Below are positions 48,688 through 58,293 of a DNA stretch of 64,000 nt, piece by piece (position 1 is the stretch's first letter; every line of letters starts with the position of its first letter). The position numbers and the translations under genes were made by a program. Location: assembly GCA_021201295.1 (NCBI GenBank), contig JAJQFE010000026.1, forward strand, positions 35,813 through 99,812, given 5' to 3'. This DNA comes from Tannerellaceae bacterium. GTDB lineage: Bacteria; Bacteroidota; Bacteroidia; Bacteroidales; Tannerellaceae. The notes below the pieces were generated by a model, which ran no database searches, had not been told where the DNA came from, and saw nothing but the letters and a program-made list of their open reading frames with translations.

Positions 48688-48695
48688 TATCTTTG
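48688..48695 (+). promoter_or_regulatory. -7 box of tmRNA
   Basis: TATCTTTG, a perfect TAnnTTTG, 38 bp before the mature 5' end of tmRNA; TTGG about 19 bp upstream may serve as -33. Confidence 0.7.
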
Positions 48696-48732
48696 TAGAA
48701 TGGAAAGCGTTCTGTATTCATTCATAAACCAT

Positions 48733-49129
48733 GGGGATGACCGGTTTTGACAGCGGGTAGAAGTGGTTTGTAAGCATGTAGTGCGTTGTCGGCTTGCACT
48801 TAAATCTCAGTTGGCGAACAATTAACTGGCGAAAATAATTACGCTCTCGCTGCTTAATCGAAGTATAGTAGATTCAAGCTTAATCTCTGCAATAGTTGCG
48901 GGGACGTGACATCACCCGGATGCTGTGGCTCCGAAGCGGTCCGATCAGGTGGTGCAGCAATATCGGAGATAGTCTGAAGTAAGCCTCGGGCTTCAGATGA
49001 AACTTTAGAGGATAAGGTTAGAGTAGGTGGCTTCGATCTTGCTCTTTCCCGACAATTTAGGCGAAGATAAACATGTAGAAAGCAGATTAATTCCTCGTTT
49101 GGACGAGAGTTCGAATCTCTCCATCTCCA
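48733..49129 (+). ncRNA. ssrA: tmRNA (transfer-messenger RNA)
   Basis: Mature RNA of about 397 nt that rescues stalled ribosomes. The tRNA-like ends pair (GGGGATG with CATCTCC) and the T-arm GAGTTCGAATCTC is present. The tag frame (48828-48857) encodes GENNYALAA then TAA; this tag occurs in Porphyromonas/Tannerella-type genomes and supports the taxonomic placement. Pseudoknot-rich central region as expected. SmpB is not in the window. Confidence 0.95.
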
Positions 49130-49131
49130 CG

Positions 49132-49166
49132 ATAGCCTCTGTAATGCGTTATATTGCAGAGGCTAT
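49132..49166 (+). terminator. tmRNA terminator
   Basis: ATAGCCTCTG/CAGAGGCTAT (10 bp) with a 15-base loop, followed by TTTT. Confidence 0.8.
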
Positions 49167-49270
49167 TTTATCTATACTGTATACGCCTACACGCTTCTTT
49201 ATCATTTCTCTCTGCACCATATCAGTCTTTCCTTATTTGTTTCCAGATTCCTGCTGCCTGCTTTTAGAAT

Positions 49271-49330
49271 TTACCATCAGGGGATAACGGATTATGTCCT
49301 GATGGTAATGGATTATCATCAGGACATAAT
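49271..49330. repeat. Two mutually exclusive hairpins
   Basis: TTACCATCAGG/CCTGATGGTAA (49271-49281 with 49298-49308) and ATTATGTCCTGATG/CATCAGGACATAAT (49291-49304 with 49317-49330) share the middle strand, so only one can form at a time. No gene is clearly downstream on either strand. Confidence 0.65.
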
Positions 49331-49421
49331 TCAGAAAACTTCCTACTTAGAGATGAAAGGATGGGTAGAAAGGAAGGAAAACTATTTTTCTGGCCAGGAG
49401 AAGCCTCTTTTGCAAAACTGG

Positions 49422-49844
49422 TTAAACCATTTCTGTGACTGCCGGAATATATATGGACCAGTGGTTATGCACGATTTTCCACTCATTGTCTGGATTCTTT
49501 CTGTATACTTCCGTACAATTCCATTGATAGGTCTTGCCTCCTGCTTCGGAGATCAGGTTAAAGGATAAGACTGCCATTCTTTCTGTTGCCTGTACTACCG
49601 GATTCACTATTTCACTTTTCTCTACTTGTACCTGTCCTTCTAAATTCCTGTAATAGGCTTCTATTGCGGTAAAACCGTCTAATCGTTTTTCCAGTGTCGG
49701 ATCGAAATAGGTAAAATCTGCGTCATAGAGTGATAAATAACCGGAGGGATCTCCCTGATTTCATTTATCTAATGCCTCTTTTTCTAATGCAAGAATTATT
49801 TCCGGAATACAATGGAAGGATGTTTTTGGATTTGTGTGATTCAT
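49422..49844 (-). pseudogene. SnoaL-like/DUF4440 protein, one in-frame TGA
   Basis: A 140-codon NTF2-fold (SnoaL-like) protein. Family features: ILALEKEALDK-x-NQGDPSGYL, DADFTYFDPTLEKRLDG and the C-terminal VYRKNPDNEWKIVHNHWS. A TGA at 49761-49763 occupies the position of Trp in this family (DRWNKGDPSGYL-like), so TGG to TGA (G to A) fits. The cargo or reaction is unknown. It is followed upstream by an AraC-type regulator gene on the same strand. Confidence 0.75.
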
Positions 49845-49933
49845 ATTTATCTTGTATTTAGGTTTTTATATGGCAAATATAATCCGGGTAGGAAAAACAG
49901 GGATTTCATAAAACAGGATATAAATAGCACTTT

Positions 49934-50805
49934 TTACGGTTTTATTTTTTTTCTGTACGCTAAAGGGGTATAGCCGGTGTGAAAACGAAAGAACCGGATA
50001 AAATAGGAAGCAGATTCATAGTGGAGTTGTTCTGCTATTTCGGAAATGGTGAGTGGAGTATAAAGTAATAATTTTTAGCCTCTAACAGGAGCCTGTTTTG
50101 TATATAGGATTTGGCACTTATTCCTATGGTTGTTTTCACTATTTCATTCAGGTAGTTAGGGGTAATGCAGAGCCGGTCTGCATAATAGCCGGTTGAATGA
50201 TTTTCTGTAAATGTCTCATGGACGAGAGTGATAAATTTACTTACATGCTGTGTAGGGATATCTGCCAGTATATGGGTTGGGTGAGTAATTTGGGAATAGA
50301 CCCGGTTTAGTAACATTAATACTTCGTAAAGAATGGCCCGCAGGATATGTTTGTCTTTGACGGAATAGGTGTGGATCTCTTTCCGGATGGTTTGTATGGA
50401 ATAAGAAATTCGTTCCCATATTTCTTCATCCAGTGTGATGCAGGAGGTCGGCCGTTCCATTTTGAAATAAAGGACCTGTTGCAGGAACCGGCGGTCATTG
50501 AAAAAGGAAAGTAGGAATTCTTCCTCGAAGATCAATGCGAATCCGTTTCTTATGGAATCGGGGTCCCAGCTACTGATATCTCCTGGTTTGGAGAAGATCA
50601 CATCTCCTCTGCTTACCAGATAGGTTTGTTCGTTAATCGTAAATTTCCCTTCTCCTTCTGTGATCAGCGTAATGTCATAGTAGGTCAGTGAATGGACCGG
50701 CTCATAGCTTATATATTTCCTGATATCTTCTAAGGAAACTACATCTACCAATAGTTCGTCCCCATATTTAGTTTTGTAGAAATTATATTGAGGCAGGTTT
50801 TTCAT
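49934..50805 (-). pseudogene. AraC-family regulator, frameshift before the last HTH part
   Basis: An N-terminal AraC-binding cupin (YYDITLITEGEGKFTINEQ, VSRGDVIFSKPG) and a C-terminal AraC helix-turn-helix that starts in frame (YYADRLCITPNYLNEIVKTT) but is cut after LLLEAKNY. The remaining residues (LTISEIAEQLHYESASYFIR, FFRFHTGYTPLAYRKK) continue in another frame down to the TAA at 49934-49936. Restoring one A at 50070-50071 (plus strand) gives a normal 290-aa regulator. Likely regulates the adjacent SnoaL-like gene. Confidence 0.85.
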
Positions 50806-50988
50806 ATAGGATAATCGCTGATTCTTCCGGCAAAAGTAATGGAATCTCTTGTTTCCTGTTGTTTTTAACTGCTGTTTATCCGGAAATTGCCGGGACTGAA
50901 AAATATTATCTGTTTTTCCTGACGGTTTGAAATTAAACTATATCTCTGTTATACTTTGTAGTAAAAGCCCTTATCTGTACTTAATTAT

Positions 50989-53900
50989 ATGAAAAAACTT
51001 ATTTGGATTATTTTTCTTCTTTTCTGTTCTGTGGTGTATCTGTCAGCCCAGATCTCACAAGCCATAGAATTTGATAATATAAACGGGGACGGGGATATTA
51101 TCAACTGTTTTTTCCAGGATAAAAAAGGAATTATCTGGATTGGTTCCGGTGGAGGATTATATACCTATAATGGGGTGTCTATGCAGAAGAAGGGATTGCA
51201 GGCTCCTACCCAATTGATCAATCAGATGGTTCATTGTATGTTGGAAATCGATGAACTAAACTATTATACCGGTACCAGTAATGGGTTGGGATTGCTGAAT
51301 ATAGAAACCAATATGTATCAGTTGTATTACGGTACGGAAGGGCTGAATATCCGTTCCCTTGCCCGGCTGAATGACCGGGAGATCTTGCTGGGTACCATGA
51401 GTGGACTGTTCCGGTATGACTTGTATGCCCATACCCGGGAATCTGTGCAGCCGCTGGCTTCCTATCCGGTGTATTCCATTATTGTCCGGGATGAAGATAC
51501 TTTTTTTATCAGTGGTTATCAGGGTTTCTATTTATATGAGCCGGAGAAAGATCAGTATACTTTTATTCCTTTACCGGGAACCGAGGGGGATCCGTCGTTA
51601 GTGATCTCTATGATCTGGGATCATGAGGGTAAGGATATCTGGGTCGGAACGGAAAGGGGATTATTGAAGTACCATATAGAAAAACACCTCTTTGAACCAG
51701 GGTCTTATTTGTCGGGTAATTCCATAAAGACCATGCGGATGGCTGCGGATGGGATTCTTTGGGTCGGTACAGATAACGGATTATATGTTTATTCTCCGTC
51801 AACGGGCCGGTATAAATATCTGGTCCATAGTCCCCGGGATAGCCGGTCGTTGATCAATAATACTATCTGGGGAGTGTTTGAGGACCGGGAAAATAATATG
51901 TGGCTGGGAACAGGCCGGGGAATTTCACTTTACCGGCATACTACTTCTTTCCGGGTGTACCAGTGGGAAAGTATTGTGAAATCGGATGAGGGGAACTGGC
52001 TGGAATGCATCTTCCGGGATTCAAGAAACAATATCTGGTTAGGGGGGAGTAATGGTCTGGCTGTTTATAATCCGGCCACCCATCAATCTGCCTGGTATAA
52101 AATGACAGGGAGTGAACATTCTATTTCCCATAACCGGATCCGGACTATTTATGAAGACCGGGATGGAGATCTGTGGGTAACAAATGATGGGAGCATCAGC
52201 CGGTTTGATTACCATACCCGGCGTTTTATTAATTATATTATTATGGATTCTACTCAAACCCGGAATGCAAACTGGGCGTATAATATAGTGGATGATGATA
52301 ATGGGAATTTATGGATATCTTCTTATTTAGGTGGGGTTTTTGTGGTTAATAAAAAGAATTTACTTGCCCGGTCGAAGTCCCGGTATCTGGCGGAAAAGAA
52401 TTATTTTATGAATCCCGGCCGGAATGGTTTAATTAGTAATTGTGTACAGCTTTCGGCCATGGATAGGAACGGAAATCTCTGGGTACATGGAAAAGGGTTG
52501 GAGGGGCTTAATAAAATAGACGTAGAGAATAACCGGGTAATTCATTTTTCCCAGGGCTTGGCGGATAGTGAACTGCCGGAGTATAAGATTGCCTATATTA
52601 TGGCAGGGGAAGATGGCTATATTTGGGTAGGAACCTGGGGTGCCATGGTCCGGATCGATCCTTTAACGGATGAGTTTACTGTTTTTGAGGATGAGCACCT
52701 TTCGGAAAAAGGGATCTATCATATGGCTGAGGAGAAAGAAAGAATATGGCTGATCGTGTCGGACGGGATCTGTGCATTTAATAAGAAAGACCAGACTTTT
52801 CAGTATATGTTGCTGGAAAGAGCACCTTATTCTGTGGGATATTGGGATCCGTATGACCAGCAAATGTGGATTGGCGGGGAAGATCACTTTTTGTCTTTTT
52901 CACCGGAACATTACCTGAATTATGAAGAGAATGAGTCTGTGTTGTTGCTAACGGATTTGTATGTTAATGAAAAGAGAGTGACTGCCGGTGAAAAAACGGA
53001 TGGTTCTGTCATCCTGGATAGAGATATTCTTTTCACGGATGAGATCACTTTAAAGCATCATCAGAACCATATCTCTTTTCAGTTTACGGACGTGAAATAC
53101 AGCCGCTCTATCAAACCTCATTATTTATATTACCTGGAAGGGGTGGATAAAATCTGGAGGGGACTGGATTCTCATCCTAACCGGATTTCTTATTCTAATC
53201 TGATACCCGGAAAGTATAGATTATTTATTAAACAGGTAAAGGGCAATGACTTGGACGTAACTCCTGAGCTGATCCTGTCCGTACGTGTCCTGGCCCCCTG
53301 GTATGCCAGCTGGATGGCTAAATGTATGTATGCTTTACTGTTGGGTACGTTATTTTTATGGATTCTTAATTATTTTCGGGTGCGGAACCGGCTGAAAATA
53401 GAACGGATTGAGCGGGAAAAGACACTGGAGTTATCTAATATGAAAATGGAGTTCCTGAGTAATATCTCTCATGAGTTGAAAACACCATTAAGCCTGATAC
53501 TTAATCCTGTCAATAAAATAGTGGCTGAAACCAGGAACGCTTCTCTAAAAGAACAGTTGAAACTGGTACAACAGAATGCGGCTCGTTTAAATACGCTGGT
53601 GCATCAGATCATTCATTATAAAGATAAGGAGCACACGCTTTCCGGACTGAAATTTTCCCGTCTGGAATTCGTAGAGTTTATTCACAGTATTCTGCATATG
53701 CATGCGGAGGTGTTTAGTTCCAAGCAGATCCGGCTGGATTTTACTCCTTGCCAGGAGCGGGTCTATGTCAGGGCTGATATTTTTAAACTGGAAGCTATTC
53801 TTAATAATCTGATCTCGAATGCTTATAAGTTTTCCCATCCGGAGAGTGTTATCACTATACGGTTGGATGTACAGGACAAAGAAAACAGGCTTCTGCGTTT

Positions 53901-55068
53901 GCAGGTGGAAGATGGGGGTGTTGGTATTCCCCGGAAAGACCTGGCATTGATTTTTGAACGTTTTTACCAGTCGGACCAGCATCGTTCTATCAATAGTGAG
54001 GGCTCTGGGATCGGGCTTTCTCTGGTGCGCAATTTTACGGAGCTACATGATGGTAGAGTGGAGATCGCCTCTGAAGAGAATAAAGGAACTACTGTCACTT
54101 TATATTTACCTATTCTGGATGCGGATCTGCCTGATCCTGTAATTACCGGGCAAAAAGAAAAGATGAACAGCCATATCAAAGTGTTGGTTGTGGAGGATAA
54201 TGTGGAGATTGCCCAGTTTATAGCGGAAAATCTGCAGGGTGCTGATTACCGGATTGCACATAATGGGGAAAAAGGTATGGAGGTTGCCCTGGACTACCTC
54301 CCGGATGTGATCATTGCTGATATTATGATGCCTGTGATGAATGGACTGGAAATGAGTAGGCTGTTAAAAGAAAATGTTAATATGGCTACTATTCCGGTGA
54401 TTATCCTGACGGCTAAGGATGATCAATACACGGAAAAGGAGGCTTTCTCTATGGGGGTGGAGGCTTTCATTTCGAAACCATTTGATATGGATATGTTGAA
54501 TATGCGTATTCAACGTATTTTTGAGAATAAAAAACATCTGATCAATAAACTCCGCCAGAAATCCCTGATCCGGGAAAAGGAGATTGTCGCGGAATCGCAG
54601 GATGAGATCTTTCTGAGCCGGATCACTGAGATCATCGAGGATAAACTGGATGACCCGGAATTGAATGTACAGAAGCTGGCGGATCTGAGTGGTTACAGTG
54701 CCAAACAGATCTACCGGAGGATTAAACTTCTGACAGGAAATACAGCGGTTGATTATATAAAATCCATACGCCTGAAAAAAGCGGCTTTGTTGTTATCCCA
54801 GAAAAAATTTACTGTGGCGGAAGTGATGTATATGGTTGGGTTTTCCAATCATTCTTATTTCTCTAAATGTTTTTCTTCCCGATACGGAAAAACTCCTAAA
54901 CAATATATGGATACAGGAGTCTCAGGCTCCTGTATCCATTCTCTGATCATGCTTATCCTGCCTTTTGTCCGATTTTTATCCTCATTTTTTCTTTTTATTT
55001 CTATCCTGTCTTTTTTCTTTTGTTTTATGGAAATTTTCAACCAGCCTACCTGGAAGGATTTCTATTAA
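50989..55068 (+). CDS. Hybrid two-component system sensor-regulator of the PUL
   Basis: A 1359-aa HTCS, complete. Signal peptide; two-component-regulator-propeller repeats to about residue 650 (GLFRYD, DGILWVGTDNGLYVYS, DGYIWVGTWG); Y_Y_Y domain (about 690-755); one membrane helix (about 775-795); HisKA with SNISHELKTPL (about 825-834); ATPase with NNLISNAYKFSHPE and SGIGLSLV; receiver domain with phospho-Asp in IIADIMMPVMNG (about 1111) and Lys in ISKPFDM; C-terminal AraC HTH (about 1205-1305). It probably senses a glycan fragment and activates the SusC/SusD/GH2 genes. The last ~55 residues look like read-through past a terminator hairpin. Confidence 0.93.
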   Translation: MKKLIWIIFLLFCSVVYLSAQISQAIEFDNINGDGDIINCFFQDKKGIIWIGSGGGLYTYNGVSMQKKGLQAPTQLINQMVHCMLEIDELNYYTGTSNGLGLLNIETNMYQLYYGTEGLNIRSLARLNDREILLGTMSGLFRYDLYAHTRESVQPLASYPVYSIIVRDEDTFFISGYQGFYLYEPEKDQYTFIPLPGTEGDPSLVISMIWDHEGKDIWVGTERGLLKYHIEKHLFEPGSYLSGNSIKTMRMAADGILWVGTDNGLYVYSPSTGRYKYLVHSPRDSRSLINNTIWGVFEDRENNMWLGTGRGISLYRHTTSFRVYQWESIVKSDEGNWLECIFRDSRNNIWLGGSNGLAVYNPATHQSAWYKMTGSEHSISHNRIRTIYEDRDGDLWVTNDGSISRFDYHTRRFINYIIMDSTQTRNANWAYNIVDDDNGNLWISSYLGGVFVVNKKNLLARSKSRYLAEKNYFMNPGRNGLISNCVQLSAMDRNGNLWVHGKGLEGLNKIDVENNRVIHFSQGLADSELPEYKIAYIMAGEDGYIWVGTWGAMVRIDPLTDEFTVFEDEHLSEKGIYHMAEEKERIWLIVSDGICAFNKKDQTFQYMLLERAPYSVGYWDPYDQQMWIGGEDHFLSFSPEHYLNYEENESVLLLTDLYVNEKRVTAGEKTDGSVILDRDILFTDEITLKHHQNHISFQFTDVKYSRSIKPHYLYYLEGVDKIWRGLDSHPNRISYSNLIPGKYRLFIKQVKGNDLDVTPELILSVRVLAPWYASWMAKCMYALLLGTLFLWILNYFRVRNRLKIERIEREKTLELSNMKMEFLSNISHELKTPLSLILNPVNKIVAETRNASLKEQLKLVQQNAARLNTLVHQIIHYKDKEHTLSGLKFSRLEFVEFIHSILHMHAEVFSSKQIRLDFTPCQERVYVRADIFKLEAILNNLISNAYKFSHPESVITIRLDVQDKENRLLRLQVEDGGVGIPRKDLALIFERFYQSDQHRSINSEGSGIGLSLVRNFTELHDGRVEIASEENKGTTVTLYLPILDADLPDPVITGQKEKMNSHIKVLVVEDNVEIAQFIAENLQGADYRIAHNGEKGMEVALDYLPDVIIADIMMPVMNGLEMSRLLKENVNMATIPVIILTAKDDQYTEKEAFSMGVEAFISKPFDMDMLNMRIQRIFENKKHLINKLRQKSLIREKEIVAESQDEIFLSRITEIIEDKLDDPELNVQKLADLSGYSAKQIYRRIKLLTGNTAVDYIKSIRLKKAALLLSQKKFTVAEVMYMVGFSNHSYFSKCFSSRYGKTPKQYMDTGVSGSCIHSLIMLILPFVRFLSSFFLFISILSFFFCFMEIFNQPTWKDFY
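54907..54939 (+). terminator. Terminator-like hairpin inside the HTCS reading frame
   Basis: A perfect 13-bp stem (ATGGATACAGGAG/CTCCTGTATCCAT) with a 7-base loop lies after codon 1306, about 130 bp before the stop codon used by the long reading frame. Terminators usually follow a stop; this suggests that the ancestral stop was just upstream. Confidence 0.6.
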
Positions 55069-55157
55069 TTTGAATATTCAATAACCTGGATACCTGTAGA
55101 TGGGAAAAACCGCAATTATCTTACTAATACTATAATATAAATCAATTTGAGAACAAC

Positions 55158-58100
55158 ATGAAAAACAGACAAATTTCAGCACTTCTTGGAATGTGTGTAC
55201 TGGGTTTCTACTCTGTTGCTGCTGAGAACTTCGGTGTTCTGGAGGAAAAAGCAATGGTAGGTCCTATGATTTCCATGACACAACAACAGGCCGGGAAAGT
55301 TGCAGGAGTGATTGTAGACTCGTATGGAGACCCGATTATCGGGGCGAATGTTTTAGTGAAAGGAACTACGAATGGAACTATTACGGATTTTGATGGTAAT
55401 TTCAGTCTGGATTGTAATCCTCAGGATGTATTGCAGATCACGTATATCGGTTATCTGTCCAAAGAATTAGTAGTGGGAAACCAGCAGAATATCCGTATTG
55501 TACTGGATGAAGACACAAAGGCTTTGGATGAAGTGGTGGTGATCGGATATGGTGTACAGAAAAAGGCAGACCTTACCGGTTCGGTAGCGAATGTAAATGC
55601 AGATAACCTGAATATTGCGAGTAATTCAAATATTGGTTAGGCCCTGCAGGGTAAAATTGCCGGGGTGGATATTGTCTCTTCCGGAGGTACTCCGGGACAG
55701 GGTGCGCGGATAATGGTTCGTGGTGTCGGTACATTGAATAATTCCTCTCCTTTATATATTGTGGATGGAATGTATATGTCCGGTATTGATCATATTAATC
55801 CGAATGATATTGCCAGTATTGACGTGTTAAAGGATGCATCTTCTGCGGCTATTTATGGTTCCCGCGCTGCGAACGGGGTGGTAATCGTCATAACGAAGGA
55901 AGGAACAAACACAGAAGGGAAAGCCATTGTAGATATTTCTGTGAATGTCGGAGTCTCTTCTCCTTCCAGGTATCTGGATATGCTGGATGCTGCAGGATGG
56001 GCGGAAGTAACCACTGTTGCACGTGAAGCGATTGGTCTTGCTCCGTTGGAGATGGCACAGGATTTATCCGGTAAAGAAGATAATGACTGGCAGAAGATCA
56101 TGTTAGGCCCGGCTTTGATGCAAAATTATAATGCTTCTATTAAAGGGGGTAATAAGAATTCTACTTATTATACCAGTGTGGGTTACTTCAATCAGGATGG
56201 TACGGTAAAGGGAACGAATTACCAGCGTTATTCTATCCAGTCAAAAAATGACTATAAAAAAGGTATTCTTTCCGCAGGTACGAATATTGTACTTAATTCA
56301 ATCATAACAATCCGTTGCACTCTGAATTAAGAGGAGGTATGATCGGAACCATTCTGCAAACAATTCCGACACTAAGTAAATATGATGATACCCGTTTGGG
56401 TGGATATGGAGCTTCTTATGGTGACGTAACGAATTTACCCCATCCGTTAGGGATTGTGGATAAAAGTATTTATGATCGTTATCAGGAAAATGCGACTGTC
56501 AATGCGAACCTCTATGTACAGCTGGAACTATATAAAGGTTTGAAGTATAAGCTGAATCTTTCTCCTGATTTTGATTTTGGACATTATAAATATTTTGAAA
56601 ATGAATATGACTTTGGGTTAGAAAGTAATTCTGTTACTATGTTAACTGACCGTCAGACCCGTGAACGGAATATACTGGTTGAAAATCTGTTGACATACGA
56701 CTGGACGTTTGGTGACCATAAAGTTTCTGCTTTGGCCGGTTATACTTATCAAGATAGCCGTTATCGCTGGTTACAGGCTTATGGTGAGGGACTTCCCCAG
56801 GGATTATATGAAATTGATGCTTCCACTACCAACCGGAGTAATGAGGGATGGTTACACAGAAATGTCCTGACTTCCGTATTAGGTCGTGTCTTCTATTCTT
56901 ATAAGAATAAGTATTTAGTCACCACCACTATTCGCCGGGACGGTTCTTCCAAATTCGGTAAAGATCATCGTTACGGATATTTCCCTTCTGCTTCTATCAG
57001 TTGGGTATTGACCGAGGAAAGCTTTATGCAGGATGTCAAATGGCTGGATTTCTTTAAAATCCGTGGTGGTTACGGTGTGTTAGGTAATCAGGAGATTGTT
57101 CCTTATCAATATTCTTCTACTATTACTACGGGTATTAACTATCCCGATGGAAAAGGCGGGCTGATCCAGGGTGCTTTCCCGAAAGAGTTTGCAAATCCGG
57201 ATATTAAATGGGAAGAAACAGCTATGACGAATGTGGGTATTGATATGCATGTCCTGGCTAATAGACTAAGCCTGACTGCTGACTGGTATGTGAAAAATAC
57301 GAAAGACATTCTGTTGACAGTTCCTATCCCTATTTCTTCCGGAGGAGCTAATGACCCGGTAAGAAATGCCGGTAAGATCCGGAACCAGGGATTTGAATTT
57401 AATTTAAGCTGGAATGATCGTATTAATAAAGATCTTTCTTATGGTGTCAGTTTCTTAGGTAGCCATAATAAAAATGAGGTGATCAAACTGGGTACCGGTA
57501 CGCAGGCTATCTGGGGTGGTGCTACTGTTCAGAATATTAATACCAGTAAAACATTAGCTGGGTATCCGATCGGAGGATTCTGGCTGATCCCGACTGATGG
57601 TCTATTTGGTAGTGATGCGGAGGCAGATGCCTATGTAAAAGATGGTGTGAAGATCCAACCGAATGCAAAAGGTGGGGATGTGAAATTTGTGGATACCAAT
57701 GGTGATGGTACAATCGATGATGAAGATCGTGTATATATGGGTAGTCCGTTCCCTAAATTTACCATGTCTTTGAATGCCAATGTTACCTATAAGAATTTTG
57801 ATGCTTCTGTCGGATTCCAGGGGGTATTTGGTAATAAGATCTATAATGCAACCCGTCAGACTTTAGAGGATGTAACCAAAGGTACGAACTTCCTTGCTTC
57901 TGTGCTGGACTATTGGACCCCTGATAATCCGAATGCTAGCTATCCGCGCCTGGTTTGGGATGATCCGAACCGTAACACGCGTGCGGAATCAGACAGATAT
58001 CTAGAAAGTGGTTCTTATTTCCGTCTTCGTAGTTTACAGGTGGGCTATACGTTCCCGATCGAGTGGTTCAAAGGATATATTGATAAAGCCCGTATCTATG

Positions 58101-58279
58101 TGAATGCAGAAAATTTATTTACTATTACCGGGTATACCGGTTATTCTCCTGACGTAAATGTGGTGGATGATAATGACCGGAAAGATCCCAGTAAGATGAC
58201 TTCTACATATCGTGGATTTGATTACTTTATCTATCCCAGTAATCGTGTATTTATGATAGGGTTAAATATAACATTTTAA
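55158..58279 (+). pseudogene. SusC/RagA TonB-dependent transporter, one TAG and one frameshift
   Basis: An outer-membrane glycan importer, repaired length 1040 aa. It has a signal peptide, a CarboxypepD_reg-like domain (GVIVDSYGDPIIGANVLVKGT), a TonB box region (DEVVVIGYGVQKKADLTGS), the plug (GVGTLNNSSPLYIVDGMYM, NGVVIVITKEG) and a barrel to VFMIGLNITF. A TAG at 55638-55640 lies in SNIG-x-ALQGKIAGV, where SusC proteins have Gln. One base is missing near 56300-56301 (NSNHNNPLHSELRGG frame). Both must be fixed for a functional transporter. Confidence 0.88.
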
Positions 58280-58293
58280 TTAGTAAGATTAGT

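Noticed and set aside
49027..49287. 86-aa frame on the plus strand
   Set aside because: It overlaps the 3' end of tmRNA and has no protein-like features.
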